DNA from: Asparagopsis taxiformis
Lineage: Eukaryota > Rhodophyta > Florideophyceae > Bonnemaisoniales > Bonnemaisoniaceae
Direction of reading: 5' to 3'
NCBI GenBank assembly: GCA_030407315.1
Contig: JALQPE010002603.1
Location: forward strand, 1-64,000
DNA: 64,000 bases
In this document: piece by piece, positions 43,901 through 53,514 of the stretch
Numbering within the stretch: position 1 is the first letter of the stretch
Layout: each line of letters begins with the position of its first letter
Made by a program: the position numbers and the translations under genes
The notes under the pieces: generated by a model
Told to the model about the DNA's origin: nothing
Database searches by the model: none
The model's input: only the letters and a program-made list of their open reading frames with translations

Positions 43901-44504
43901 CGGGGAGAGTTCTGAGAATTTGCTTGTTCCTGTTCATGAGCAGCGCCGTCAACCAGAGTATCTTGTCGTTGCTGGATTGGTATTTGTAGCACTTAGCGAG
44001 CCATATCTTGCTGACGAGTATGGAGATAAGTGGGACTTGAAGGCGCCGGTTCGGTTGCTTGAACGATTGATGTACGGCTCAAAGGAAACTGCCGATGAAC
44101 AAGTCGTAGTACTCTCGCAAGTGCTGAATGCTGAGATCAATATAGGTTATGAGTATGTCATCAATACTCGTGTGCACAAGTTTAATGGTGTGAAGTTGCG
44201 CAACCTAGCACAGCTGGCAAAGCTTGTCGAAACTTGTGAAGATGATTATCTACGATTTGATCTGGACGATGAAATTGTGGTTGTTGGGAGGGAGGAAGCG
44301 ATTAAATCGTCGAAAGAAATCATGAAGACGCATTGCATTCCTTCGGCGTATAGTATTGGTGACCTACCGCTTCATGGAATACAAAATGGTGTGTTGGAAG
44401 AGGTGGAGGGGTTGACATCGATGGGAGACAATGCGAGTGAAAATGGTTTGACTCAACAAAACACGGGTTTGAGCGGAGATGGACTATTGCCGAATGGCGT
44501 TTAG
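40998..44504 (+). CDS. DEG-type serine protease with long Pro-rich N-terminus
   Basis: From ATG 40998 the protein has 1168 residues. The first about 640 are Pro/Ser/His-rich and disordered. The C-terminal part is a trypsin-like DEG/HtrA protease: His704 in TNAHSVEH, Asp735 in ECDLALL, Ser813 in NSGSSGGPAL. It is followed by VVGIAFQSL, PDZ1 (GILVRRVNKQSRALKVLREGD) and a second PDZ-like region (LVVAGLVFVALSEPYLADEYG). The double-PDZ layout with that second-domain sequence matches plant DEG9/DEG2-like proteases, of which DEG9 is nuclear. The long extension is unlike the family's usual length of about 600. No introns. It is 218 bp downstream of the previous gene in the same orientation. Confidence 0.8.
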   Translation: MLPQHHPRRDPSHSSTPQSPAYNAAHPPFPFPPPPFPHLMPPPFPPPNMPPPFPPPNMPPPYWEPPRSPYARSHCSERDDRDYYRPYDSHRDDRYREPYYPRDTSQPPYTPRRLHYDEKYNSNYSSPREPIYSPSLPYPPPPHDHSVSPPPRLNPPPIHPLKSNRSNRSSARLSYDYAGTRVYGDASHPSNHLPSQEDVIHGTDRHFGNHPRRKTPDPPQKSDHPPYPLDYRSKKHHNKPPPKNQPKKPLPVKRPAKPVPKPKDHVQPPEAPTPAAANAAAPTPAPATTPANGQPQQVSDIVADIVKNMQINTASPAPATQSSPPVAQPPPPQQPLTVSPPEQPSAAPHSSVSDKHTPRATSTSSPAVVELPLACFDVKTSHPPAPASSSASAKSSERPTHRLEIVDPAVASVKQSAKETSPTILVAPNASKSHGSSNRDHSSSRNDADTIEVTIGNTSASHTYHPPGNDPTVDIIWKKASKRLEIIDPEEMKPSAAPVASPECSPAAPQPSTSDSKPATISSSVGTLRANTSADMTNGTPGHTMAPVANRSNHISHITKSESHAGTSADRLYPAASKSVGSNDPSKAHISGSQASRSIHAILDVTESSPELRQKPRPSMKYANGGASTDALDTSEVIDFSTGNAADDGAGAPGLCNEVLDAVVKIYATHCDPNYSLPWQMRRQTQSTSSGFVISGRRILTNAHSVEHHTVVRVKKRASDEKYIARVLATGNECDLALLTVIDEEFWQDLNPLQFGPLPELQASVIVIGYPIGGENISVTAGVVSRVEIQDYTHGASQLLGIQIDAAINSGSSGGPALNHRNEVVGIAFQSLNTGDSENIGYLVAESVVDHFLKDYERNKRYTGFCHCGFLWQRMENISLRRSMKMKDEENGILVRRVNKQSRALKVLREGDIVSHIDGISISNAGTVPYRSGERISFHYIITTKFTGDPVKLNIIRNGEKMEIEYALGESSENLLVPVHEQRRQPEYLVVAGLVFVALSEPYLADEYGDKWDLKAPVRLLERLMYGSKETADEQVVVLSQVLNAEINIGYEYVINTRVHKFNGVKLRNLAQLAKLVETCEDDYLRFDLDDEIVVVGREEAIKSSKEIMKTHCIPSAYSIGDLPLHGIQNGVLEEVEGLTSMGDNASENGLTQQNTGLSGDGLLPNGV

Positions 44505-44788
44505 GGAAACGTCGGCGTGAATCGATCCTAATCTGCTGGAGAAAGGGGGCGTCCAAGTTTTGTTCAGCTGCTCGGCACAGCGTAGTTTGTGTATGTTACC
44601 GAATTAAAAGCTTACGTTGAAATTTCATTGAAATTGTGGTCCGCTCGGCCCTAAAGAAGATCTGCCCAAATGGATGGCAACGAGGTCACATCGTGTGCAT
44701 CACTGACGGAAACTCGATAGATATTTCTTCACCGAATCATTACCGCAACTGCTTTCCCAGCCTACGCGTCACATCCATCTTGCCTACC

Positions 44789-45338
44789 ATGCTTGCCTTT
44801 ACCCCTTCTTCCTTCCTTGCACCTGCTCATCCCATCAGCTCCTTCATCTCGCACAACACTCTCCGTAAACCAACCGCTGCTGTTCCTAGAACGCTCTCCC
44901 GTCGTGCGTTCCCAGTCGCCGAACTCAGCAATGACGATTCCGGCATCGATGTGGACGAGCTGACGATAAAGATGAAGGACGCTACGTCCAATTTGTTGCA
45001 GGATGTCAAGCAACGTCCCGGTTTCTATGGCGGAGCGACCGGCCTATTCGTCGCTGCCATTCTGGCCATTCAGGTGTCTAGCTCAATTCTTGCAGCCATT
45101 GACAGCTTCCCCGTTCTCCCAGAGGCTCTGCAATTGGTAAGTTTCTAATTCACATCCATCGTACTTGCCCTGTTACCATCGTGACACCAATTTCATTAAC
45201 CATTCTATCTGTATGCGCATCGCGTCAAAGATTGGACTCGTGTACACCGGATGGTTCATCTGGAGGTACTTGCTCTTCAAGGAGACGCGAGAAAGCTTCC
45301 TGGACAATGTGAAAAAGGTTATCGAAAGCACAAAATAG
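44789..45338 (+). CDS. CURT1/CAAD-domain thylakoid membrane protein (2 exons)
   Basis: Exon 1 44789-45136, intron GTAAGT...AAG, exon 2 45231-45338; 151 residues. The N-terminus (MLAFTPSSFLAPAHPISSF, rich in Ser/Arg) looks like a plastid transit peptide. An amphipathic helix, KMKDATSNLLQDVKQRPGFYG, precedes two hydrophobic segments (FVAAILAIQVSSSILAAI and GLVYTGWFIWRYLLF), the signature of CURVATURE THYLAKOID 1 / CAAD proteins, which bend thylakoid membranes. The intron acceptor lacks a clear pyrimidine tract, so that junction is supported mainly by the protein. It is convergent with the next gene. Confidence 0.8.
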
Positions 45339-45484
45339 AGACGATGTCCACAGCAGCTAAGTTTGGAACAGGATTTAACCGCCTATCTTCTACTTGCGCT
45401 CTACTTTTTGCAACGTCGCTGTACTTTTATTCACACGTAATTCGTCGCGTTTGTCACACTCAAACAAGTCAGATTTTCTTGTCC

Positions 45485-46540
45485 TTAAGCTGCACTCATA
45501 CGCGTCTTAGGTTTAGACTTAAACTCTGTATCTCGCTCCAACTTTTTCTGTTTTCGCCGTTGCAAAACCTGTTCCTTCATCTGCTGTGCCACGGGTAGAT
45601 ACCACTCCGGATCCAGCCCAGCTTGCGCGCGTCTCTCCTCATCAAATGGCGGCGAAAATGCACCGGGATTACTCAAGCGCATCGCAATAGAATGAAATTC
45701 GCTGATAGGATCCACACGCTCCTTCTCACACTCGGCGATGAACCATTTGACACCAACACGCACATGCATGAGCTCCTCATCGGCAATGATGCGCACCATA
45801 CGTGCCGACTCGTTGTCTCCAGCACCGACGAGTCGCTCGGCGAGTCGCGGACCGGCGTCGAGCCCCTTGGCCTCCGCCACCAGCTGTCCGAGCGCCAGAC
45901 GCTCCTTGCGGGAGCTGCGCGACACGTCGGCCGAATTCCACACGATGCCGTGCGCAGGTAATGCGCCGTAGCACGAGCCGAGCGCCTTGAGACGCCGGTC
46001 GATCATCGCAAAGTGACGCGCTTCGTCGGAGGCTATTGCAATCCAGTCGTCGAACCAACCGTGATCGGTCGTATCCATGTCGCAGGCGCGCGCGAAACGA
46101 ATCATTGTGTCGAAACTGAGATCGATGGCGTTGAGCTCGACGTGTGCCAGTCCGTGAAGATGGTAGATGTTGGACGCTACGTCCACTTGCTTCACGGTTG
46201 GCATTTCGCCAGCTTCTACGATGCGTGGATGCGCTGGGCGCGACGGTCGTGCGGGAGGCGCTTGCAACTCGCCGGTTTGGCGGGTGCGGGTCCAGTTTTC
46301 TGCGGCTTCTGCTGTTAGTCGCACCTTTTCTAGTGGGTCGGCGGTGGTTAGTACGCGTCGCGCGTACGTTGCGAGTCCGGTTGACATGGCTGCTGCGCAG
46401 CTCCCGAATGCGAGTCGCTTCGGGATGCCCATGAGTGAAGGTGATCGGGTGAGGTGTTTGTTTGGCCGTCGGAGATTGACATTGTGTGGTTTTTGGGCAT
46501 TGCTTTGGTAAGATTTCGAGTAGCGTAGTAATTTTTGCAT
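45485..46540 (-). CDS. DUF455 ferritin-like (MiaE-related) protein
   Basis: A 351-residue intronless frame from ATG 46540. Ligand-like motifs of a ferritin-type diiron site are present: HVELNAIDLSFD, then ASDEARHFAMIDRRL and IADEELMHVRVG, with the family strings WFDDWIAIA and LPAHGIVW. DUF455 proteins are widespread in bacteria and eukaryotes and related to the tRNA hydroxylase MiaE, but their substrate is unproven. The N-terminus (basic, Ser/Tyr/Asn-rich) could be an organelle targeting sequence. It is divergent from the transporter at 46712, only 171 bp between starts, so a shared promoter is likely. Confidence 0.8.
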   Translation of the reverse strand: MQKLLRYSKSYQSNAQKPHNVNLRRPNKHLTRSPSLMGIPKRLAFGSCAAAMSTGLATYARRVLTTADPLEKVRLTAEAAENWTRTRQTGELQAPPARPSRPAHPRIVEAGEMPTVKQVDVASNIYHLHGLAHVELNAIDLSFDTMIRFARACDMDTTDHGWFDDWIAIASDEARHFAMIDRRLKALGSCYGALPAHGIVWNSADVSRSSRKERLALGQLVAEAKGLDAGPRLAERLVGAGDNESARMVRIIADEELMHVRVGVKWFIAECEKERVDPISEFHSIAMRLSNPGAFSPPFDEERRAQAGLDPEWYLPVAQQMKEQVLQRRKQKKLERDTEFKSKPKTRMSAA

Positions 46541-46711
46541 GCCTTTCCCAAGTGGCAGTCATAAATTATAGCAACTAAAAGGCACGCGGCGCTACTTGGT
46601 CGCTAACGTCTTAACGAATTTCTCTCGCGACACGACGAGTCAACAAACTCCTCATGCGCATCGCGTCCACTAATCCACACTTTGTCCCATCAAGCGGCAG
46701 ACGAATGCAAA

Positions 46712-48061
46712 ATGACACGGCTAGACATTCAGTCACACTATGATTCTCTCCCATTGCAAAATTCGCCCAAAGCAACAAGCGGCATTGTCAACAACAACGA
46801 AACCGATACTGATCGCATACAAGTTTCAACTCAACTCACTGTTGCTTTCTTCTTGGTTGGCATCGGTGTGTTACTACCATGGAACGCACTGCTCTCTGTA
46901 CTGGACTACTACACCTTCCTCTTCCCTGACATCTCCTTTGCGCAATATATCACAAACACATTTTTGGTTCCGATGCTCACAGTCGGAATAATCACGTCCA
47001 TATTTCCGCGTTTATCAAACGAAAAACGACTGTCAATTCACATCGGCTTTGGTGCACTCGCTCTCTTTTCTTTCCTCATTCCCATCCTTGTCAACAATGA
47101 GCAGCCCGTGCCCAGCTTCTCCATGGCTATTCGAAGTCGAGCATTCTGTATTACCATTGTTGGTACGGCGATTCTCGGTGCTTTCATGTCGTTGCTTCAG
47201 AGTATCTTTTTCGGCATGGTAAACCTCATTCCTGGCGGCACGTGCACGATAGCATTTACATCGGGCGGCGGTACCGCCAGTGTTATTGTTGCCGCTATTC
47301 GGATTTTCGCACGACTAGTCTGGGACGACCCTTCCTCGGAGCAGATCATCCAGTCACTGCGCAAGGGGTTTCGGTTCTTTTTCGCCATTTGCACGGTGTT
47401 AAGTCTGCTCTGTAACGCCGTTTTTGTGTGGTTGGACAATTTCAGTGCGGAATATGCGCACTACGTCAAGGAGCGAACGGCCAATGTGGAGCATCACGAA
47501 TCGCGCAGCTATGGGCAGCGGTTTGGCCTTGTGGCACTTGTTTTGAAAGATGTTATGGTACCTGCTGTGTCGATGTTTCTATCCAACATGATCACACTAC
47601 TGGTTTTTCCGGGATTGTTCGTCCAACTGCCGGAACGATTCAAAGGGGAACTGTCACAAACTGGAGCAAGTTGGTATCCTCTAGCAGTCGTGTCTATGTT
47701 TGCCATTGGTGATACAATTGGACGATCGCTACCATCAGAACAATTTGTACGACGGTATCCAGGAGCACTACCGAGGCTGACAGGCATTCGATTACTGCTG
47801 ATTCCATTTTATATATTGTTTTGGATCGGCTATCTTCCGCTCAATTGGTTGGTAGTTGTCACGATCATTACGGGGCATGGAATCTCGCACGGTTTTCTTG
47901 TGAGCACAGCGTTTCTGACAGCACCGAAACAAACACTGGCGGAGAGAGCTGAGCTTGTCGGAAAAGTTATGTTTGTCGTGCTGATGATCGGATTGAGTAG
48001 CGGCGGAGCGCTCGGATGGCTCGTTGAGATAACGCTGCGCAATATGAAATTATTGAGCTGA
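46712..48061 (+). CDS. Equilibrative nucleoside transporter (SLC29/ENT)
   Basis: From ATG 46712 (MTRLDIQ) the protein has 449 residues with 11 predicted membrane helices. Helix 1 carries the ENT signature FLVGIGVLLPWNALLSVLDYY, and the region near GHGISHGFLVSTAF and GLSSGGALGWLVEI matches the family C-terminus. A cytoplasmic loop with VKERTANVEHHESRSYGQRF lies between helices 6 and 7. ENTs move nucleosides or nucleobases across plasma or organelle membranes. No introns. It is convergent with the fibrillin gene (78 bp gap). Confidence 0.85.
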   Translation: MTRLDIQSHYDSLPLQNSPKATSGIVNNNETDTDRIQVSTQLTVAFFLVGIGVLLPWNALLSVLDYYTFLFPDISFAQYITNTFLVPMLTVGIITSIFPRLSNEKRLSIHIGFGALALFSFLIPILVNNEQPVPSFSMAIRSRAFCITIVGTAILGAFMSLLQSIFFGMVNLIPGGTCTIAFTSGGGTASVIVAAIRIFARLVWDDPSSEQIIQSLRKGFRFFFAICTVLSLLCNAVFVWLDNFSAEYAHYVKERTANVEHHESRSYGQRFGLVALVLKDVMVPAVSMFLSNMITLLVFPGLFVQLPERFKGELSQTGASWYPLAVVSMFAIGDTIGRSLPSEQFVRRYPGALPRLTGIRLLLIPFYILFWIGYLPLNWLVVVTIITGHGISHGFLVSTAFLTAPKQTLAERAELVGKVMFVVLMIGLSSGGALGWLVEITLRNMKLLS

Positions 48062-48139
48062 GGGTCGTTTAGAAATGATAGAATTTTGAATAATTAGACA
48101 CGCCAATTTTAGCACTCTATTGCAATAATTTTCGACAGA

Positions 48140-48859
48140 TCAAAGGCGATCACCATCCGCTACGCGAGTATAGAGCGCTAATCCTCCGCCGCGTCCTCTC
48201 GCTGCCGCGACATCCGATCGGATCGCGAAGAAGATGAAAAACGGCAACGTTCTCGAAGTGCGTCCTTCCAGTGAACTTCCCTCTTTGTCCAAACCGGTGC
48301 CCTTCCAGACCTGCCAATCACCCAGTTTCAACACGGCCTCGTCCACTGTGAACTCGAGTCGATTCGCTTTGGCCACCCAGCGCATGGGGCCTCGCACGCG
48401 GAAGGTCAGGCCTGGCAGAAAGATACCGTTGTCAAAGATATCGGGTAGACCATCCTCGCCTTTGAGAAAGGACTGATGCGCTCCAAGTGGGAAGTACAAC
48501 GCCTTTGTGAATGGATTTTTCGAGCGCGGATCGCATGTGAATACAAGACGCCATTGGCCGTATAATGCTTCGATGTCCGATTTCTGTCGGTTCAATTGCT
48601 GCTGTTTCTCCAGTTCCAGTAGCGCCGATTGCACAGTGCTGCCCGACGGGCGCGCAAATTTGCCACTCGTGTACGCCGTTGCGGCGCGCTTCAACACAAA
48701 TGTCGCCGCTGCCGCTTGCATCGCGGACGAATCGGGCGAATATTTTTGTCGCGGTGGCGTTTGTTGACATGCTGCAACTTGGAATCGGCGTGCATTATGG
48801 TGAGGGCGAGCTGGGCTGGTCGGGGTGGGAAGGAGGGAAGAGGAGGAGAAAGCAAACAT
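48140..48859 (-). CDS. Plastid lipid-associated protein (PAP/fibrillin)
   Basis: ATG 48859 starts MFAFSSSSLLPTPTSP, a typical transit peptide; 239 residues. The PAP_fibrillin fold is indicated by LYGQWRLVFTCDPRSKNPFT, a run of beta strands (GLTFRVRGPMRWVAKANRLEF), and the closing GGGLALYTRVADGDRL, resembling the family's conserved C-terminal box. Fibrillins bind hydrophobic metabolites in plastoglobules and thylakoids. An upstream in-frame extension to 49090 is open but lacks targeting character. It is divergent from DMC1, with 287 bp between starts. Confidence 0.8.
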   Translation of the reverse strand: MFAFSSSSLLPTPTSPARPHHNARRFQVAACQQTPPRQKYSPDSSAMQAAAATFVLKRAATAYTSGKFARPSGSTVQSALLELEKQQQLNRQKSDIEALYGQWRLVFTCDPRSKNPFTKALYFPLGAHQSFLKGEDGLPDIFDNGIFLPGLTFRVRGPMRWVAKANRLEFTVDEAVLKLGDWQVWKGTGLDKEGSSLEGRTSRTLPFFIFFAIRSDVAAARGRGGGLALYTRVADGDRL

Positions 48860-49146
48860 CGCGGGAGTGGGGCAGTGGCGTTTGAGATCTTGTGGATCGG
48901 AGATAATTTGGCGGAGGTGATTGTTTAATATTTTCGTGCATCCAAATTGTATGATATCATACGTGCCCTGTCCATCGGCATCTCGAGATGTATCATGGAA
49001 GTTTGATCTACAGATATGTTCCAAACGAAAAGAGGACTCGGAACGAAACCAAGCCAAAATAAAATGGTTCCCAACTCCTGTGTGGATCATCCGCCATCCC
49101 CACCGGGAGAATCACAGCGGTCGGCTACCATAAGCGGCGACACATC

Positions 49147-50300
49147 ATGAGTCGATCACTAGAATCTCCAGCGCCGGAGGAGGTTGAGGAGGAGGTTGCA
49201 TCCGACTTTGACGAGATTGACAAACTAACCGACATGGCGATTGCAGCAGCAGACATCAAAAAGTATGCATTCATTCTTTTCATCAGTATCACTTTTGCAC
49301 AAGCAACTAACCGAGAATAACATTGTGCAGAATGAAAGATGCAGGATATTATACCGTGTCGTCAGTACTCATGCATACGAAAAAGGCACTATGCGAAGTG
49401 AAGGGACTGTCTGAACCGAAGATTGACAAGATTCGCGATGCAGCGCTCAAACTCATTGGCTCTGGCTTTATTACAGGCACGGAGGCGCGTCAACGACGCA
49501 TGAATGTGTACAATATAAGCACGGGTAGTAGTGCGTTGAACGACATTATCGGCGGTGGGATTGAAACCGGATCCATTACCGAGGCGTTTGGTGAGTTTCG
49601 GTGCGGCAAGACGCAGCTTTCGCACACGTTTTGCGTCACAGCACAGCTACCATTGGAACAGGGTGGTGGCAATGGACGTGTGGCGTTTATCGATACGGAG
49701 AATACATTTCGTCCGGAACGAATCGTGGAGATTTGTGCGAGATTCGATCTCAATTCCGATGATGTTCTCGACAATATCCTTGTCGCTCGTGCGTACACCA
49801 GCGAGCATCAGAGTGAACTATTAGACCATGTTGCGGCGCGTATGGCAGTGGAGCGCTTTGCTCTGCTGATCGTTGATTCCGCTACTGCGCTGTTCAGGGT
49901 GGATTACACGGGCAGGGGGGAGCTTGCCACCAGGCAGCAGAAGCTTAATCAGTTTCTGAGCTCTTTGACAAAGATTGCTGAGCAGTTTAATGTCGCGGTG
50001 TGGATCACGAATCAGGTAATGAGCACGCCGGATGCTATGGCGTTTGCGGCGGATAAGAAGCCGATTGGAGGTAAGATTTGTGTATCGTAGCTTGTGTTTG
50101 TCTCGAGAGTGATTTCTAACAGGGTTTGTTGCGTCATTGGTGTAGGTCATGTTATGGCGCATGCGAGCACCACGCGTCTCGCGTTGCGAAAAGGGAGGGG
50201 CGAACAGCGTATCTGCAAGATATTTGATTCGCCGATGTACGCCGAGTCGGAGGCTGTGTTCTCCATTGGTGAAGGTGGCGTTGTGGATGCTACTGATTGA
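49147..50300 (+). CDS. DMC1: Meiotic recombinase DMC1 (3 exons)
   Basis: Exons 49147-49262, 49331-50070 and 50146-50300 (introns GTATGC...CAG and GTAAGA...TAG) give 336 residues. An HhH-type N-terminal domain ([19 protein letters not shown]) precedes the RecA core with Walker A GEFRCGKT (126-133), [27 protein letters not shown], Walker B-like [26 protein letters not shown], and the C-terminal [35 protein letters not shown] and [15 protein letters not shown] are closer to DMC1 than to RAD51 as I recall them. DMC1 pairs homologous chromosomes in meiosis. It implies a sexual cycle. It is convergent with the F-box gene. Confidence 0.85.
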
Positions 50301-50399
50301 TGTGATTTACATAGGCGCAGCGCTGTTCTGAAAAAACCGAGATTGTCGGTGGTATCTAGTCGTCACATGTTCCATCTTGGTGGATTTAAACTGTGATAC

Positions 50400-51674
50400 T
50401 TAATAGTTTAGACTATATCGGAAGAGTGCTGATTTCAAAAGACTATGCTTGAGACATTCACATTTGGTTCGCTCCAATATACGAAAGGTGACTTGGGACG
50501 GCTGATTTTGATGCAAGTATAACCATTCACGATTGCAGTCGCGTTGAGAAACGAAAAGAACCTGCCGAAGGCGCGACGCGGAACTGGTGATCCAGCTGAG
50601 AAGGTTGTCACTCTGATATCTCATCTGCGGCATGGGCAAATGTAGTGACTGCACCTGCAAAGGCTGATATGGAAACGAGCCGCATGCATTGATGAGCGAC
50701 ACAGCAGACGGTAGACAGACATGAGTAACGGCATCAATAGCCAGCAACGACTGCGCATTTGCGACGAGACTGGAACAGATATTGCCGTGTATCAGCACGC
50801 GCACAGCGCGCGCAAGTCCACTGGCTGCATATTTGGCAATTGCGTGCAGACTTTTGTGTGTAACAATACCCACACGCACATGGAAATGCTGCAGCGCAAT
50901 TGAGCGTTCGTGCAGCGCGAAAACCAAGTCTGCGACGCTGTCAGAAAAGCAATTGCGGTCGAGCAATTCCACAAAGTCGAGCGAGTGAAGCGATGCGAGC
51001 GCGGGCAAAGCGTCGAGCCACACGTCGTAACTATGACTAGCGTGGCGCGGCGAGTGCGAAAGGTCGATTTGCAGCATCTGCAAATTGCAACATTTAAGCG
51101 CAATCAATTCGATTTCACGCAAGCACGACGACACACTGAGCGAGCGCAACTGTGCGCCGCTTTGAAACGGCAGACATTGCAGAAAGGGCAGCAACTGGTC
51201 GCGCGAATAATTGGGCGACACGCCGAGATGCTTGACGCACGGCGGCAAGTTGCGCGCATTTGGCAGCGAAAGATTACTGATTTGCAGCTGTGAAATCGCG
51301 CGTTGACGCACGAATCGATACAGCGCCTTGCCGCAGCACAGCTGGCACAGCGCGATGCGCGGGTACTTGAGCGCGACGTGCAGCGGCATCTGATTGCGTT
51401 TGGGGCGTCTGCGCTCGTGCTCCACGCCCGATATGGACAGGAAGCGTAGCCCGGTCGGCGCGTGTAGCACGGCCTGGCGTAACGCGCGACATGTCAGAGA
51501 GACGGATTGCACGTTGGTGAACGCCGTGTTGTCCCATACATGACGGTCGTGTTGCTCGTCGTAACGAAAGTAATTGTCGTTCACCGCTATGTCGCGCACG
51601 ATTTTCTGCAGCACGTCCGTGGGTAATGACGTCAATTTCACCTGCTTACGACCGTCCGCTCCGCCCCCATCCAT
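50400..51674 (-). CDS. F-box-like protein with leucine-rich helices
   Basis: From ATG 51674 the intronless frame has 424 residues. Residues of about 13-65 resemble an F-box: LTSLPTDVLQKIVRDIAV, later VQSVSLTCRALRQAVL. The rest contains spaced Leu-rich elements (LRSLSVSSCLREIELIALKC, LASLHSLDFVELLD) typical of F-box/LRR substrate receptors of SCF ubiquitin ligases. The F-box is interrupted by a longer loop than usual, so SKP1 binding is not certain. It is divergent from the PIN-like gene at 51925 (250 bp between starts). Confidence 0.6.
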   Translation of the reverse strand: MDGGGADGRKQVKLTSLPTDVLQKIVRDIAVNDNYFRYDEQHDRHVWDNTAFTNVQSVSLTCRALRQAVLHAPTGLRFLSISGVEHERRRPKRNQMPLHVALKYPRIALCQLCCGKALYRFVRQRAISQLQISNLSLPNARNLPPCVKHLGVSPNYSRDQLLPFLQCLPFQSGAQLRSLSVSSCLREIELIALKCCNLQMLQIDLSHSPRHASHSYDVWLDALPALASLHSLDFVELLDRNCFSDSVADLVFALHERSIALQHFHVRVGIVTHKSLHAIAKYAASGLARAVRVLIHGNICSSLVANAQSLLAIDAVTHVCLPSAVSLINACGSFPYQPLQVQSLHLPMPQMRYQSDNLLSWITSSASRLRQVLFVSQRDCNREWLYLHQNQPSQVTFRILERTKCECLKHSLLKSALFRYSLNY

Positions 51675-51924
51675 GCGCACTGCCTCCTTGTCGCCGCGAC
51701 AACCACTTGCCGCCCCATCTTGACGTCCCAACTTTGCTCGGTTTGTTCATGATGATGCAACGATTGCACACGTGGATGATGGTGATGCGCTGGCATGTCG
51801 ACATCTATGTTCGGTACAATGGCACTGTAAGTTGTACTGTCCTTATTCGTGTCAGCGTGTAACATAAACGTGATGACTGGTCGACTTGGTTGCTCATCGT
51901 ATTGGTATCTCCATTATCTCCGCG

Positions 51925-53514
51925 ATGGTCGACTTTGCCTTGTTGAAGGCCAGTGCTGGGGGTAGTGTGGAAGTGCTTGCCATTGCCGCAGCAGGAGCTT
52001 ACCTTGCCCATGCTGGACATTTTACCCCTCAAGTATGCCAGTCTATTTCGAAAGGTTGGTTATCTTCTGCATTGAATCCTACTCTTACGTTAATCCCCCA
52101 CAATTCTAATGCGACCTTGTATTCGTAGCAATTTTCAAACTCTTCCTACCATCCCTCGTCTTTGTTTCCATCCTCGACACCGTCTATTTCGTCGTTGAAA
52201 GCATGCAAACTATAGATTCCAGTAACGCTTCCCTACAGGACATTTGGCTTCCGCCCGTCATGGCCATCATAATCCATCTCGTCACTGCCCTGCTCTCCTT
52301 TCCCATCATATGGATCGTGGCTCGGGGGAAGGAGGAGGCTGTGCGCCGCACAGCATTTCTTTGCTTGATGCTCGGAAATACAAATTCCATGGTTTTGATC
52401 ATCATGAAATCACTCTGCGATAATTACCTTCCGCTTCAACAAGGTGGCAGATGCTTTTCTCAGTCTGCTGGCTTCGCTTCTTTGTTCACATCAGTTGGCA
52501 CTATCTTATCCGTAAGCTCATTCACCCTTGCCAAACAACAGTCCTCTACGTCTGTAAACCTAACAATTCTCCTTCAATCTTTCTTATTTGTTTCATTTAT
52601 AGTGGACCGTTTTCCTTCAGTATCTCGCAAGCTCTCCAGATAGTGCTTCTATTACCCATACTACTGAACGACTAGTTCCCTTCAAATCTGCCAGCGAGAT
52701 GGAAAGAAATGCTAACTCCCCTAAACAAAAGTCCGAATCTATGTGGACTGTTCTTGCCCGCGGGCTATTCACGCCCCCTTTCATAGCTGTTCTTGTGGCA
52801 GCGACTGTTGCTATTGTACGTTGCTCATTAATCTGCCTCTCCCTGACTCTGCCAAAGTTTTTTTCCTCACCTGAATCCTTACACGGCCTGATCTCTTCCT
52901 ATTTTTAGCTTCCATTACTGCCTCAAATGTTACTGCGAGATGCAGGAATGCTGCGACCTTTGTTTCTATCCATCAAAGTGATTTCAAATGCGCTGGTCCC
53001 TCTCAGCGGTATGATTGTTGGTGCATCTCTATATCGATCAATTCAAGCTGTACGTCTATCTCTAAACATATGTTGTGTTTCCATACCACTGTTTGCTAAC
53101 TTTTACATTATCAACGAAACAAATGCTTGTGAACAAATCGAATTTGACCTGAAGGATGGCATCGATTCCCTCAAACAATACCGACCGGAAGAAAAGTTTG
53201 GCATCCCTCTCCTTGTAACGATTTGCGGTTGTCGCCTTATAGTTTTGCCGGCTATCGGTCGCGTTTTGTTCCGCCTATTCAGTGGCCGGCAGTTACTGCC
53301 GAATCCCGTGCTATCCGTCTTCAGTCTAGTCGAATGGACAGTTCCAACGGCAAACAAAATGGTGGTCATGTTAAACTTGGTCAATGATTCTCTGCCCAGG
53401 ATAGGAGAACAGCTCAAGAACGATGTTTCAAAGACAATATTTATTCAGTTTGTGACGCTTCCGATATTCCTTACGTTGAATACCGCTTTGGCGCTCCAAC
53501 TACAATTTCCCTAA
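51925..53514 (+). CDS. PIN-like auxin efflux carrier family protein (4-5 exons)
   Basis: Exons 51925-52054, 52129-52511, 52603-52815 and 52909-53514 (donors GTTGGT, GTAAGC, GTACGT; AG acceptors) give 443 residues. It is a paralogue of the gene at 36821-38581: KASAGGSVEVLAIAAAGAYLA, FKLFLPSLVFVSIL, EEAVRRTAFLCLMLGNTNSM, VEWTVPTANKMVVML match position by position. One intron of the paralogue (between LLIN and SLCEN) is absent here. At the position of another (53050) a GTACGT is present, but the sequence to 53154 (105 bases, no stop) can be read through or removed in frame. About ten membrane helices with a central hydrophilic loop. The substrate is unknown. Confidence 0.8.
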
